64,000 nucleotides of DNA, taken from positions 1 to 64,000 of the forward strand of contig NZ_JAVDBT010000006.1 in assembly GCF_030848395.1 (NCBI RefSeq), read 5' to 3'. The notes under the pieces are model-generated. The model searched no databases. It was not told the DNA's origin and saw only the letters and a program-made list of their open reading frames with translations. The translations under genes were made by a program, and so were the position numbers. Position 1 is the first letter of the stretch. Each line of letters opens with the position of its first letter. The stretch is from Pseudogemmobacter lacusdianii (lineage in GTDB: Bacteria; Pseudomonadota; Alphaproteobacteria; Rhodobacterales; Rhodobacteraceae). Shown one piece after another: positions 14,701 through 23,245 of this stretch.

Positions 14701-15871
14701 GCATGACGCGATAGATGTCCATGAGCGCGGTGTCGCGACCCATGTTCTTATCGACCGCCATCGTGTTGCGGATGTAGGGGCCAACGGTGACGTTGTCGAT
14801 GTCGAGAACCGGGATCTCGGTGATGCCTTGGTCCAGAAGGACTTTGAGCGAGCCACCTTTGACATCGCCGTCGCGGTCGTATTCCAGCGTCAGCTCGTCA
14901 CCGGCTTCTGCCCAGATCTCACCGGTTTCTTCGTTGATGATGTCCTTGGCGACATAGCGGCCGAGGATTTGGTCATAGGGAACCAAAAGCTCGGTGACTT
15001 GGCCTTCGTCGATCCAGTTTTTCACCATCCGCGGCGTGGCTTTGTCGCCAGCCTTCAAGATGATTTCGCCGGTGGCAGCATCGACCAGATCGAAGGTCGG
15101 ACGGGTGCCGCGCACACGCTCGGGGAAGAACTTGGAGACCCAGCCTTTGTTCTTCACATGGGTGTAGTTCACCGTGTCGTAATAGGTCGACATGATGGTC
15201 TCTTGATCCATGCCCAAGGCATAGAGCAGCGTCGTCACCGGCAGTTTGCGGCGACGGTCGATACGGGCGAAGACCACATCTTTGGCGTCAAACTCGAAAT
15301 CGAGCCAGGAGCCACGGTAGGGAATGATCCGGCATGCAAAGAGCAGCTTGCCCGAAGAATGGGTCTTGCCCTTGTCATGGTCGAAGAAGACGCCGGGGCT
15401 GCGGTGCATCTGGGAGACGATGACCCGCTCGGTGCCGTTGACGATGAAGGTGCCATTCGGCGTCATCAAGGGCATGTCGCCCATGTAGACGTCTTGTTCT
15501 TTGATGTCTTTGACCGAGCGCGCGCCGGTGGTCTCATCAACATCAAAGACGATCAGACGCAGCGTCACCTTCAAAGGTGCCGCATAGGTCAGATCGCGCT
15601 GCATGCATTCATCAACGTCGTACTTGGGCTTTTCCAGTTCGTAACGCACGAACTCGAGCACCGAAGTCTCGTTGAAATCTTTGATCGGGAAGACCGATTG
15701 GAAGGTGCCTTGGATCCCCTCGTCGTCGAGCGGTTTGTCGGCATCGCCCGACCGCAAGAACAGATCGTAGGAAGATTTCTGAACCTCGATGAGGTTCGGC
15801 ATCTCGAGGACTTCGCGGATCTTGCCGAAATAGCGGCGGATACGTTTCTGGCCAACGTAAGCTTGCGCCAT
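11738..15871 (-). CDS. rpoB: RNA polymerase beta subunit
   Basis: 1377 residues, the usual alphaproteobacterial length. The rifampicin-binding region reads [33 protein letters not shown] (around residue 510-545) with no recognisable resistance substitution. The C-terminal [51 protein letters not shown] motif is intact. With RpoC it forms the core enzyme. It follows rplL after 243 bases that include a hairpin at 16052-16078, a common attenuation point between ribosomal protein and polymerase genes. Confidence 0.98.
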   Translation of the reverse strand: MAQAYVGQKRIRRYFGKIREVLEMPNLIEVQKSSYDLFLRSGDADKPLDDEGIQGTFQSVFPIKDFNETSVLEFVRYELEKPKYDVDECMQRDLTYAAPLKVTLRLIVFDVDETTGARSVKDIKEQDVYMGDMPLMTPNGTFIVNGTERVIVSQMHRSPGVFFDHDKGKTHSSGKLLFACRIIPYRGSWLDFEFDAKDVVFARIDRRRKLPVTTLLYALGMDQETIMSTYYDTVNYTHVKNKGWVSKFFPERVRGTRPTFDLVDAATGEIILKAGDKATPRMVKNWIDEGQVTELLVPYDQILGRYVAKDIINEETGEIWAEAGDELTLEYDRDGDVKGGSLKVLLDQGITEIPVLDIDNVTVGPYIRNTMAVDKNMGRDTALMDIYRVMRPGEPPTVEAASALFDTLFFDKERYDLSAVGRVKMNMRLDLDKPDTQRTLDRSDITACIKALVELRDGKGEIDDIDHLGNRRVRSVGELMENQYRVGLLRMERAIKERMSSVEIDTIMPQDLINAKPAAAAVREFFGSSQLSQFMDQTNPLSEVTHKRRLSALGPGGLTRERAGFEVRDVHPTHYGRMCPIETPEGQNIGLINSLATFARVNKYGFIETPYRKVIDGKVTDEVIYMSATEEMRHTVAQANAAQSEEGRFTDDLISSRKAGEFMLNPPEAVDLIDVSPKQLVSVAASLIPFLENDDANRALMGSNMQRQAVPLLQSDAPFVGTGIEAVVARDSGAAIMARRSGIIDQVDATRIVVRATELLEPGEPGVDIYRLRKFKRSNQSSCINQRPLVKVGDRVTRNEVIADGPCTDMGELALGRNIIVGFMPWNGYNYEDSILISERILKDDVFTSIHIEEYEVAARDTKLGPEEITRDIPNVGEEALRNLDEAGIVYIGAEVQPGDILVGKITPKGESPMTPEEKLLRAIFGEKASDVRDTSLRLPPGAYGTVVEVRVFNRHGVDKDERALQIEREEVERLARDRDDEQAILDRNIYARLKSLILGREAVKGPKGIKAGSKIDEELLGTLSRGQWWQLAVAEEAQAKEVEALHDQYEVQKRALDLRFDDKVEKVRRGDDLPPGVMKMVKVFVAVKRKLQPGDKMAGRHGNKGVISKVVPVEDMPFLADGTPVDMVLNPLGVPSRMNVGQILETHMGWAARGLGLKIDEALRDYRRSGDLTPVREAMRLAYGDETYEEALSGRDEEEFIEMAKTVTRGVPIATPVFDGAKEADVNDALRRAGFDESGQSDVFDGRTGEKFQRKVTVGVKYMLKLHHLVDDKLHARSTGPYSLVTQQPLGGKAQFGGQRLGEMEVWALEAYGAAYTLQEMLTVKSDDVAGRTKVYESIVKGEDNFEAGVPESFNVLVKEVRGLGLNMELLDAEEE

Positions 15872-16051
15872 GTTGTTCGTAACCTTTCATTTTCCCGCGG
15901 CGGGCTTCCGTCGGGCCACGGAAGCGCGCCACTTGGGCGGAGAGGGGATTTGGTTCAATACCTGCCACCTGTCCCGTCAGGCAGCTCCCGAACCGATCAT
16001 CACACCTGGAAAGTCGCTTTCATCTGAAAGCCCCTATCAAGACGCGATTAA

Positions 16052-16078
16052 GCTGGAGAGGGATGACCCCTCTCCAGC
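16052..16078 (-). terminator. Probable attenuator between rplL and rpoB
   Basis: An 11-bp perfect stem GCTGGAGAGGG / CCCTCTCCAGC with an ATGAC loop, 37 bases after the rplL stop. The tail on the minus strand (TTAATC) is only weakly U-rich, so partial termination or RNA processing, as known at the equivalent place in Escherichia coli, is more likely than a full stop. Confidence 0.55.
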
Positions 16079-16114
16079 CAGAAATCAACGCTGCGGAAAA
16101 ACCCGCAACGGCAA

Positions 16115-16489
16115 TTACTTCAGCTCAACCTTGGCACCAGCCGCTTCGAGCTTTTTCTTCATTTCTTCAGCGTCAGCTTTCGAAACGCCTTCTTTCACCT
16201 TGCCGCCAGCTTCGACGAGGTTTTTGGCTTCAACGAGGCCCAGGCCGGTGATGCCGCGGACTTCTTTGATGACGTTGATTTTGTTCGCGCCAGCGTCGGT
16301 CAGGACGACGTCGAACTCGGTTTTCTCTTCAGCGGCTTCAGCAGCAGCTGCCGGGCCTGCAGCCATCATGACGGCGCCACCGGCTGCCGGCTCGATGCCA
16401 TAGGTGTCTTTCAGGATGGTCTTCAGCTCTTGCGCTTGCAGGAGGGTCAGGCCAACGATTTCTTCGGCGAGTTTGTTCAGATCAGCCAT
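16115..16489 (-). CDS. rplL: 50S ribosomal protein L7/L12
   Basis: A 124-residue acidic stalk protein: N-terminal dimerisation helix [26 protein letters not shown], Ala-rich hinge (about residues 38-55), and C-terminal factor-binding domain with [39 protein letters not shown]. It binds L10 in multiple copies and recruits GTPase factors to the ribosome. It lies 69 bases downstream of rplJ, the standard arrangement. Confidence 0.98.
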   Translation of the reverse strand: MADLNKLAEEIVGLTLLQAQELKTILKDTYGIEPAAGGAVMMAAGPAAAAEAAEEKTEFDVVLTDAGANKINVIKEVRGITGLGLVEAKNLVEAGGKVKEGVSKADAEEMKKKLEAAGAKVELK

Positions 16490-16558
16490 TTTATGCTTTC
16501 CGTTCTTTTAGATGGGGTTCCAACGACACGGGGGCAAGCCCCGCGCGAGACGCGAAGA

Positions 16559-17074
16559 TTAGGCCGCAGCCTTTTCTTCGATGGTCGACAGGATGCTTGC
16601 GATGTTCGAAGCAGGCGCGCCAATGGCACCAGCGATGTTCGAGGCGGGCGCACCGATGCACGAAACGATCTGAGCGAGAAGCTCTTCACGCGACGGCATA
16701 GCGGCCACGGCTTTAACACCGGCCAGGTCCAGAACCGTTTCGCCCATGGCACCGCCAAGGATCACGAACTTGTCGTTCCCTTTGGCATATGCCTCGCAGA
16801 CCCGGGCAGCTGCCACGGGATCTTCGGTGTAGGACATCACGGTCATGCCCGTCAGGAGATCAGCCATCTTAGCGGCCGATTTGCCTTCCAGAGCAATCTT
16901 GGCGAGCGTGTTCTTGGCAACGCGAACGGACCCACCCACTTCGCGAAGCTTCGCGCGCAGGTCCTGCATCTGTGCAACCGTCATTCCCTCGTAGCGGGCA
17001 ACCACTACGACGCCAGAGCTTGCGAAGATTTGGCCGAGTTCCTCGACCAATTGTTCTTTCTGGGCTCTATCCAC
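16559..17074 (-). CDS. rplJ: 50S ribosomal protein L10
   Basis: 171 residues when started at the GTG 17072-17074, giving [17 protein letters not shown] at the N terminus; GGAG stands about 9 bases before it. An upstream in-frame ATG at 17230 would add 52 residues unlike any L10 and is rejected. L10 anchors the L7/L12 stalk on 23S rRNA. It has the family core [22 protein letters not shown] and the C-terminal helix that binds L12. The Ala/Gly-rich tail contains the short internal repeat IGAPASNIA twice. The 267-base leader is the expected target for autoregulation by the L10-L12 complex. Confidence 0.96.
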   Translation of the reverse strand: MDRAQKEQLVEELGQIFASSGVVVVARYEGMTVAQMQDLRAKLREVGGSVRVAKNTLAKIALEGKSAAKMADLLTGMTVMSYTEDPVAAARVCEAYAKGNDKFVILGGAMGETVLDLAGVKAVAAMPSREELLAQIVSCIGAPASNIAGAIGAPASNIASILSTIEEKAAA

Positions 17075-17341
17075 AGTTTCACTCCAAGTTTGGGGTTTCC
17101 CCCGGCTCACTTCTGCCCCTGCGAGAGCAAGGGCGTTTCGGTCCGTTAGGGTCGAAAGCCAAGATCGCCCGAAAGCGAAATTCGTCTCGTTCCCCATCTC
17201 AGGCAGGAAATTAAGACACTTGCGCGTCACCCACCGTCTCGGACAGGACGAAGGTTTGTGGCCTCCGTCACTCCCGCCCCCCGAATGGGGATTGGGAATA
17301 GCGGGCGGGACAGGCTTAAGCGCCCATCCCGCCGGTGTTCA
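17075..17341 (-). promoter_or_regulatory. rplJ leader region with a hairpin after rplA
   Basis: 267 bases between rplA and rplJ. Just after the rplA stop, GGCGGGA (17304-17310) pairs with TCCCGCC (17327-17333) around an inner GGC/GCC, a possible terminator or attenuator without a clear U-tail. The rest carries no plausible gene and, by analogy with other bacteria, probably folds into the L10-L12 autoregulatory leader; I cannot demonstrate that fold by eye. Confidence 0.45.
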
Positions 17342-18040
17342 TTAGGCCGAAGCCGTCGATGCGAGGTCGAGCGAAACGCCCGGGCCCATCGTCGAGGAGA
17401 TCGACACTTTCTTGACGTAAGCGCCTTTGGCACCCGACGGCTTAGCTTTGGTCACGGCGTCCACGAAGGCGCGCACGTTCTCAGCCAGCTTGTCAGCATC
17501 GAAGGAGACTTTGCCGATACCAGCGTGGATAACGCCGGCTTTTTCGACTTTGAACTGCACTTCGCCGCCTTTGGCCGCTTCGACAGCGCCTTTGACGTCC
17601 ATGGTCACGGTACCGACTTTGGGGTTCGGCATCAGGTTGCGCGGGCCGAGGATCTTACCCAGACGGCCGACGAGCGGCATCAGGTCCGGGGTGGCGATGC
17701 AGCGATCGAAGTCGATCTTGCCCGACTGGATGGTCTCCAGCAGGTCTTCTGCACCGACGATATCCGCGCCAGCAGCCTTGGCTTCATCAGCCTTCGGACC
17801 ACGAGCGAACACAGCGACGCGCACGGTTTTACCGGTGCCGTTCGGCAGCAGGCAAACGCCGCGAACCATTTGGTCAGCGTGACGCGGGTCAACGCCAAGG
17901 TTCATCGCGATTTCAAGGGTTTCGTCGAATTTTGCCGAAGCAGCCGACTTCACCAGATTGACAGCTTCTTCAACCGAGAGGTTGGCCTTGCCGACAAAAG
18001 CTTCTTGCGCCTTTGCGACGCGTTTTGCGATCTTTGCCAT
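17342..18040 (-). CDS. rplA: 50S ribosomal protein L1
   Basis: 232 residues, [15 protein letters not shown] at its start. L1 binds 23S rRNA at the mobile E-site stalk and helps release deacylated tRNA. Conserved segments [55 protein letters not shown] and the C-terminal GPGVSLDL are present. It begins 5 bases after rplK; the two form the L11 operon, which L1 represses in many bacteria. Confidence 0.98.
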   Translation of the reverse strand: MAKIAKRVAKAQEAFVGKANLSVEEAVNLVKSAASAKFDETLEIAMNLGVDPRHADQMVRGVCLLPNGTGKTVRVAVFARGPKADEAKAAGADIVGAEDLLETIQSGKIDFDRCIATPDLMPLVGRLGKILGPRNLMPNPKVGTVTMDVKGAVEAAKGGEVQFKVEKAGVIHAGIGKVSFDADKLAENVRAFVDAVTKAKPSGAKGAYVKKVSISSTMGPGVSLDLASTASA

Positions 18041-18045
18041 GGTGC

Positions 18046-18498
18046 TCAGCCCTTCACTTCGATGCCGCAGGATTTAGCAGCACCAAGAATGGTGTTCATC
18101 GCCGCTTCGATCGTGTTGGCGTTGAGATCCTTCATCTTGGTCTCGGCGATCTTGCGGACTTGTGCCACGGTGATCGTGCCAGCAACTTCGCGGCCCGGCT
18201 TGACCGAACCTTTGGCGCGGTTGCGCTTGCCTTGCGGCTTCAGACCAGCGGCCTCTTTCACCAGGTACGATGCCGGCGGAGTTTTCAACTCCATCGTGAA
18301 CGACTTGTCGACGTAGTAGGTGATCAGCGTCGGAGTCGGCGTACCGGGCGGAAGCTCTGCGGTGCGCGCGTTGAACTCTTTCACGAAAGCCATGATGTTC
18401 AGGCCGCGTTGACCCAGTGCAGGGCCGACCGGCGGGGACGGGTTGGCTTGACCCGCTTTAATTTGCAGCTTGAGGCTGCCAGCTACTTTCTTGGCCAT
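18046..18498 (-). CDS. rplK: 50S ribosomal protein L11
   Basis: 150 residues beginning [32 protein letters not shown]. It organises the GTPase-associated centre of 23S rRNA and is needed for RelA activation. The Pro-rich N-terminal domain that thiostrepton contacts is intact. Located 105 bases after nusG and 5 bases before rplA. Confidence 0.98.
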   Translation of the reverse strand: MAKKVAGSLKLQIKAGQANPSPPVGPALGQRGLNIMAFVKEFNARTAELPPGTPTPTLITYYVDKSFTMELKTPPASYLVKEAAGLKPQGKRNRAKGSVKPGREVAGTITVAQVRKIAETKMKDLNANTIEAAMNTILGAAKSCGIEVKG

Positions 18499-18603
18499 CT
18501 GGGCCGCTCCTTCTCACTGCGCCGATCCGTGATTGGATCAGGGGCGCGGTTTAGTGGTCGGGTCCACCAGCCCTAGGGCCAGCTCGCCTCCCACGGCATC
18601 ACC

Positions 18604-19137
18604 TTAGAGTTCTTTCGAAACCTGGGTGAATTCCAACTCGACCGGGGTGGCCCGGCCAAAGATCGAGACCGAGACTTTGAGACGGCTGTGCTGCTCATCC
18701 ACTTCCTCGACCATACCATCGAAGCCCTCGAAGGGGCCGTCGGTGACTTTGACTTTCTCGCCGATCTCGAAGCGGATCAGGTTGCGCGGCTGCGCCTCAC
18801 CCTCCTCGACGCGGTTCAAGATCGCATTCACTTCAGCGTCGCGCATCGGCATCGGCTTGCCCTGCGGACCAAGGAAACCGGTGACGCGGTTGATCGAGGA
18901 GATCAGATGATAGCCACGGCTGGTCATTTCCATGTGAACGAGCACATAGCCCGGCATGAAGCGACGCTCAGAGGTGACTTTCTTACCGCGACGAACCTCG
19001 ATCACCTCTTCGGTGGGCACGAGCACTTCGTCGATTTCATCCTGCAGACTGGCGTCTTCCACGGCAGTCTTGATCTGTTCGGCGATCTTTTTCTCGAAAT
19101 TCGAGAGAACGCTCACCGAATACCAGCGCTTTGCCAT
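18604..19137 (-). CDS. nusG: Transcription termination/antitermination factor NusG
   Basis: 177 residues: an N-terminal NGN domain (MAKRWYSVSVLSNFEKKIAEQIK, then MPGYVLVHMEMT and VTGFLG) and a C-terminal KOW domain (EIGEKVKVTDGPFEGFDGMVEEVDEQHSRLKVSVSIFGR). It couples RNA polymerase to Rho or to the leading ribosome. It normally follows secE in one transcript, but here 179 bases and a strong hairpin with a U-tract separate them, so part of its expression may need read-through or its own promoter. Confidence 0.98.
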   Translation of the reverse strand: MAKRWYSVSVLSNFEKKIAEQIKTAVEDASLQDEIDEVLVPTEEVIEVRRGKKVTSERRFMPGYVLVHMEMTSRGYHLISSINRVTGFLGPQGKPMPMRDAEVNAILNRVEEGEAQPRNLIRFEIGEKVKVTDGPFEGFDGMVEEVDEQHSRLKVSVSIFGRATPVELEFTQVSKEL

Positions 19138-19197
19138 GGGTCTACTACACCTTCTGCCTTAGCGAGGCCGTTGCGCCCCGTCGTCTTTCTCCGGAAC

Positions 19198-19230
19198 AAA
19201 AAACAGCGCGCACCCCGAATCGATGCGCGC
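19198..19230 (-). terminator. Intrinsic terminator between secE and nusG
   Basis: On the minus strand a 7-bp GC-only-ended stem (complement of 19224-19230 with 19206-19212, GCGCGCA/TGCGCGC) is followed two bases later by six consecutive U residues (complement of 19198-19203). This is the best-formed one-way intrinsic terminator in the ribosomal block, yet nusG lies 60 bases downstream. Confidence 0.7.
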
Positions 19231-19316
19231 CGGTTGTCCTCTGGTTGCTCGGGAATTATCCGTTGGCGACCAATTGATCAAGAGGCAAGCAAAGAGATGC
19301 GGTGTTTTTAAGCGAT

Positions 19317-19508
19317 TTACGCGCCGAAAATCAGCCGAAGCCCTGTGCGGATGCCCAGATCGACCAGACTAAAGAAGGTCGCGGCCAGGGCAGCCATGAT
19401 GAAGACCATGATCGTGGTCAGAACAACTTCACGCCGGGCCGGCCAGTGGATCTTGCCCACCTCGGACCGGACCTGTTGCATGAACTGAAGAGGAGTGGTG
19501 CGGGCCAT
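19317..19508 (-). CDS. secE: Preprotein translocase subunit SecE
   Basis: 63 residues with one transmembrane segment (about VVLTTIMVFIMAALAATFFSLVDLGI) after an amphipathic helix FMQQVRSEVGKIHWPARREV, the conserved cytoplasmic clamp of SecE. It stabilises SecY in the inner membrane. The single-span form is the usual one outside enterobacteria. The gene heads the secE-nusG-rplKA group, with a possible promoter at 19541-19569. No tRNA-Trp gene, often found before secE, is present. Confidence 0.95.
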   Translation of the reverse strand: MARTTPLQFMQQVRSEVGKIHWPARREVVLTTIMVFIMAALAATFFSLVDLGIRTGLRLIFGA

Positions 19509-19540
19509 GACAGGGGCTTTCAGAAATCCGGATCGCTGCG

Positions 19541-19569
19541 GACATACGGAATGCTGGCGCAGAATTCAA
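19541..19569 (-). promoter_or_regulatory. Possible secE promoter
   Basis: On the minus strand TTGAAT (complement of 19564-19569) is followed after 17 bases by TATGTC (complement of 19541-19546), about 33 bases before the secE start. The -10 box is weak, so this is tentative. Confidence 0.35.
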
Positions 19570-19589
19570 GCGCTCTGCGCAAGCAAGGG

Positions 19590-19618
19590 GATCGGGCGGG
19601 CGTTGTGCCAGCCCGATC
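19590..19618 (-). terminator. Hairpin after tdm
   Basis: GATCGGGC (19590-19597) pairs with GCCCGATC (19611-19618) and the stem continues with GGC/GCC after one mismatch. It lies 17 bases after the tdm stop, separating the amine genes from secE. The tail is only mildly U-rich. Confidence 0.55.
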
Positions 19619-19634
19619 GGTGAGCTGAGGCGGT

Positions 19635-22010
19635 TTAGCTTTGCGGCCGGGTCTTCTTCGGATCATAGGCCGAAAGCGTGGTGATCACCGCCGGCAGGCG
19701 CTTTTGCTGGCCGTCGAGCTTGCCCACTTCCACCGCGGTGCCGGGCTCGGCATGGGCAAGGTCCACACGCGCCAAGGCGATCTGTTTGCCAAGGAGCGGT
19801 GAGCGCATGGCGGAGGTCACCACCCCCACCTGCGCGCGGCCGATGCGGATGCAATCGCCGTGACCGACATCGACATTGGCATCGATCTCAAGCCCAACGA
19901 ACTTGCGGCTAGGGTGCTCTTTGCGGCGGATGAGCGCGTCGCGGCCGATGAAGTCATCGGGCTTCGACTTCAAGGGCACGGTGAAGCCGATGCCAGCCTC
20001 GAAGGGGTCGGTCTCATCGCTGAAGTCATAGCCGGCGAAGATCAGCCCGGCCTCGATGCGCACCATATCCAAGGCGGCAAGGCCCATCGGCTTCAGCCCC
20101 AGATCGCCGCCATTGGCCCAGACCGCGTCATAGACCGCCGCGCCGTCTTTGGGGTGACAGAAGATCTCATAGCCCAACTCGCCGGTATAGCCGGTGCGCG
20201 AGACCACCACCGGCGCGCCGGTGGGTCCGCCAAGCCGCCCCACGGTCAGACGGAACCAGCCCAGCTCTTCGATGGTCGGTTGATGCGGCGCGGTCCAGAT
20301 CATCCGGCGCATGATCTCGCGGCTGTTCGGGCCTTGCACGGCAAGGTTATGCAACTGGTCGGTGGAGGACCGCACCATCGCGTTCAAGCCCAGCTTCTGG
20401 CCCTGCTCGCGCAGCCATTCGCCGGAATAGTCATCGCCGCCGATCCAGCGGAATTGGTCGCGGCCGAGCCGGAAGACGGTGCCATCGTCGATCATGCCGC
20501 CGTGCTCATAGCACATGGCGGTATAGACCACTTGGCCCTGCGAGAGCTTTTTCATGTCGCGGGTGACGCACCATTGCATCAAAGCCTCGGCATCGGGGCC
20601 GGTGACTTCGAACTTGCGCAGGGGCGACAGGTCCATCACCACCGCCGCCTCACGGCAGGCCCAATATTCGTCGATCGGGCCGACGTTATAGGCCTGCGGC
20701 AGCCAATACCCTTTGTATTCCACGACATTCCGCGTGCGTTCCGAGATGGGGGAATGGAACGCGGTTTCCTTGGTCATCTTCGGCTCCGACTCTGGGGTGG
20801 TGCGATGGGCGATGGCGCGCGAGAATTTCTCTTGGCCGGAATAGGTGCGGACATGGATGTCCGACAGATACCAGCCATTGGCGGGTGAGGTGTCATCGGG
20901 GCAGGCCGAGTTCACGCAGACGATATCGGTTAGCGCGCGGAAGAGCACGTAATCGCCGGGGCGGCTCCACGGCTCATCCGCGATCAAGACGCCATGCGCG
21001 TCGATCTGGGTGTTGAAGAAGAGGTTAACGGCCATCCAGCCCGGCCGCGCGGTGACGCCGTAGGGCGAGAGGGCGGCGTTGAAATTGTCCGAGCAGTTGA
21101 CATGGCCGGGGTAGCCGATCTCGTCATAATATTTCGAGGCACAAGCCATGGCGAAGGCGTCATGGCGGCCAACGGTGTCTTGTACCACCTCGACCAAAGG
21201 CACCCAGTCTTGGTCGAAATATTTCGAATGCAGGCCCGGCATCGAATAGGCATGGCCCATCAGCGTGCGGCTGGTGGTGACGTCCAGCGCGTGCTGCAGG
21301 CCCTTTTCCAACTTGCGGGCGTCAAAGCATTGGAAATCGGTGCATTGGCGACCATCGACATCGAGGATCTGAATGTAGTCACCGGCTTTGACGAAATAGC
21401 TTTCTGCCGTTGCCGATTTCACCCGCAAATCAAGGATCGGATCGGCAAGCGGATCGGGCAGATCGAAATGCCCGACCATCCGCGGCGTGGCGCGCTGGAT
21501 GTGCAGGGTGATCGGCGTGGCCGTGTCTTGGTTTTCGGGCACCATCGGCAGGCCGGGAGCGGCGAGGATCAGCCAGCCCGCCTCAAGCACAGTGAGTTCA
21601 GCCCGCGCCCCGGCGGCAGTGTCGGGGGCGAAAAGCCGCAAGGCACCGGCGCGGGCAAGGTCGATCTGCCGCGCCTCAAGCCCGCGACGCAGGCGCGAGA
21701 GCCCCTGCCCTGCCGCATCGCCCAAAGCCAGCATCGCTTTCAGCCCATCGGCTTGCGAATTGGACGCCTGCCCAAGCAAAGCGGCATCGATCCGGCCGTC
21801 GGGGCGGGTGGCGATCAACTCGGCCGGTTGGCCGCCCTCGTCATTGATCACCGTCAGCCGGTCGCCGGCGGCGATTTGCACCATAAGCGCGCCGCCTCCG
21901 GGGATCACATGCCGCTCAAACCCGTGATGCGGCGAGACCGTCTGCGGGGTCAGGATGCGGCTCGGGCGCGGCGGGCCGGGGGGAACTTGGCGGTAAGGCA
22001 GATCAAGCAT
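19635..22010 (-). CDS. tdm: Trimethylamine N-oxide demethylase (DUF1989-GcvT fusion)
   Basis: 791 residues in two parts. Residues 1 to about 390 are a DUF1989/urea-carboxylase-associated fold; Cys290 (FAMACASK), Cys306 (HVNCSDNF) and Cys370 (VNSACPDD) have spacings of 16 and 64, the same as I recall for the zinc triad of the Methylocella silvestris Tdm. Residues about 410-790 are a GcvT-type tetrahydrofolate-binding domain (VVSRTGYTGELGYEIF, ALDMVRIEAGLIF). The enzyme splits TMAO to dimethylamine and formaldehyde, the latter probably captured on the folate domain. The length and fusion are those of characterised Tdm proteins. It is transcribed last in the amine block, from its own 155-base upstream region with an inverted repeat. 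RBS AAAGG precedes the ATG. Confidence 0.9.
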   Translation of the reverse strand: MLDLPYRQVPPGPPRPSRILTPQTVSPHHGFERHVIPGGGALMVQIAAGDRLTVINDEGGQPAELIATRPDGRIDAALLGQASNSQADGLKAMLALGDAAGQGLSRLRRGLEARQIDLARAGALRLFAPDTAAGARAELTVLEAGWLILAAPGLPMVPENQDTATPITLHIQRATPRMVGHFDLPDPLADPILDLRVKSATAESYFVKAGDYIQILDVDGRQCTDFQCFDARKLEKGLQHALDVTTSRTLMGHAYSMPGLHSKYFDQDWVPLVEVVQDTVGRHDAFAMACASKYYDEIGYPGHVNCSDNFNAALSPYGVTARPGWMAVNLFFNTQIDAHGVLIADEPWSRPGDYVLFRALTDIVCVNSACPDDTSPANGWYLSDIHVRTYSGQEKFSRAIAHRTTPESEPKMTKETAFHSPISERTRNVVEYKGYWLPQAYNVGPIDEYWACREAAVVMDLSPLRKFEVTGPDAEALMQWCVTRDMKKLSQGQVVYTAMCYEHGGMIDDGTVFRLGRDQFRWIGGDDYSGEWLREQGQKLGLNAMVRSSTDQLHNLAVQGPNSREIMRRMIWTAPHQPTIEELGWFRLTVGRLGGPTGAPVVVSRTGYTGELGYEIFCHPKDGAAVYDAVWANGGDLGLKPMGLAALDMVRIEAGLIFAGYDFSDETDPFEAGIGFTVPLKSKPDDFIGRDALIRRKEHPSRKFVGLEIDANVDVGHGDCIRIGRAQVGVVTSAMRSPLLGKQIALARVDLAHAEPGTAVEVGKLDGQQKRLPAVITTLSAYDPKKTRPQS

Positions 22011-22089
22011 GCGGTGCCTTTGAGGTTTGGGGCGCGACGTCTTTGGATCTGACCGGCGCGGGATTTAGTGCAGGTAAACTTTGTTCATT

Positions 22090-22111
22090 AAAGAGAATAT
22101 CAACTCTCTTT
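22090..22111. promoter_or_regulatory. Candidate operator upstream of tdm
   Basis: A perfect 7-bp inverted repeat AAAGAGA-N8-TCTCTTT in the AT-rich 155-base gap between the regulator gene and tdm, about 80 bases before the tdm start. It could be an operator; no U-tail supports a terminator reading. The adjacent GlxA/AraC-type regulator is the obvious candidate to bind here, but that is inference. Confidence 0.4.
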
Positions 22112-22165
22112 GACGATACAAGCTCTGTTGCGGCCGCTCCGCGCGCAATCCCGCGTGAGCAAGCT

Positions 22166-23245
22166 TCACTCTGCCGCCTCAACCCGGGGCGGCGACATGC
22201 GAGCCTGCCGCATTGATAGGGTCAGGCGACGTTCGTCCTTGGGCGATACGCCGAAAAGCTCGGTGTAATGCCGGATCATCGGGCTGGAGGTGAGATAGCC
22301 GACCGAGGCCGCGATGTCGCGCAAAGAATCATTGGTATAAAGCACCCTTTGCCGCGCCTTGGAGAGCCGCAGGTGATGGTAATAGCGCAAAGGGCTTTGG
22401 CCGGTTTCACGCTTGAAAAGCCGCTCAAAATGCCGCCCGGAGAGGCCGACCGCCGCCGCGACATCGGGAATGCGCAGCGGGTCTTCGACATGGGTCTCAA
22501 AAAGGCGAATCGCGTCGCGGATCTGCGGCGGCAGGTTGTCGGCGGTATTGGCCGCCCGCGCGACCGGCACCTTTTGCGAGGCATCGGCGTCGCGCAGGAA
22601 GGGGTGTTGGAACCAACAGGCCACTTCCGTCATGCAATCGCGGCCCAAACGCTCTTCCACCAGTCGCAGCATCAGATCAAAAACCGCGCCGGAGCCTGCC
22701 ACGGTGTTGCGCCGCCGCTCGGTATGGATGGCGGTTTCAAGCGCGGTCACATCGGGGAATTCGGCTTTGAAAGCGGCCTCATAGCACCAATGGACGGCGC
22801 AGCCCCGGCCTTCCATCAACCCGGCACGGGCCAGCGGGAAGATGCCACCCGAAAAGGCGCCCAAGGTCACGCCGGTGCGGTCGAGCCACCGCAACCGCGC
22901 CGGACTGCGGCGCGGATCGGCAAATTCGGCATCGGGTGGGGCCAGAAGGTAAAGTTGGTCCAAGCCCGCCACATCTTGCAGCGTCACGTCGGGGTCAAAG
23001 CCGATCTCAGCCGATGAGCGCACCGGCTGCGCCGTCTCGGCCACGAGTTGCCAGACAAACTCACGCCGGCCGACGATTTCATTCGCGGCGCGCAAAGGCT
23101 CAATCGCTTGGGTGAGGCAAGCCATTGGAAAGCCGGGGAACATCAAGAACCCCAAACGCAGAGGCGTCGGGGTTCCCGATTGTCCGCTGGCGCCCTCAGG
23201 CCTCTTCAGGCCACCAGCCGGGGGATGTTGGTTTGCCGTCGTCAT
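22166..23245 (-). CDS. GlxA/AraC-family transcriptional regulator of the amine block
   Basis: 359 residues. The N-terminal half is a DJ-1/PfpI (class I glutamine amidotransferase-like) domain (LRLGFLMFPGFPMACLTQAIEPLRAAN; GAFSGGIFPLARAGLMEGR), used as a ligand sensor in the GlxA subfamily; the last 100 residues are an AraC-type double helix-turn-helix (VAAAVGLSGRHFERLFKRETGQSPLRYYHHLRL then DIAASVGYLTSSPMIRHYTELFGVSP). Relatives activate choline, carnitine and glycine-betaine genes, which fits control of methylated-amine genes here. The chosen ATG at 23243-23245 overlaps the end of the N-demethylase gene by 50 bases; a start some 30 codons later would remove a disordered Pro/Gly-rich tail and the overlap. 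Confidence 0.85.
   Translation of the reverse strand: MTTANQHPPAGGLKRPEGASGQSGTPTPLRLGFLMFPGFPMACLTQAIEPLRAANEIVGRREFVWQLVAETAQPVRSSAEIGFDPDVTLQDVAGLDQLYLLAPPDAEFADPRRSPARLRWLDRTGVTLGAFSGGIFPLARAGLMEGRGCAVHWCYEAAFKAEFPDVTALETAIHTERRRNTVAGSGAVFDLMLRLVEERLGRDCMTEVACWFQHPFLRDADASQKVPVARAANTADNLPPQIRDAIRLFETHVEDPLRIPDVAAAVGLSGRHFERLFKRETGQSPLRYYHHLRLSKARQRVLYTNDSLRDIAASVGYLTSSPMIRHYTELFGVSPKDERRLTLSMRQARMSPPRVEAAE

Noticed and set aside
17075-17230. N-terminal extension of rplJ by 52 codons
   Set aside because: No L10 similarity in the extension; a GTG with a GGAG site at 17074 gives the standard length.
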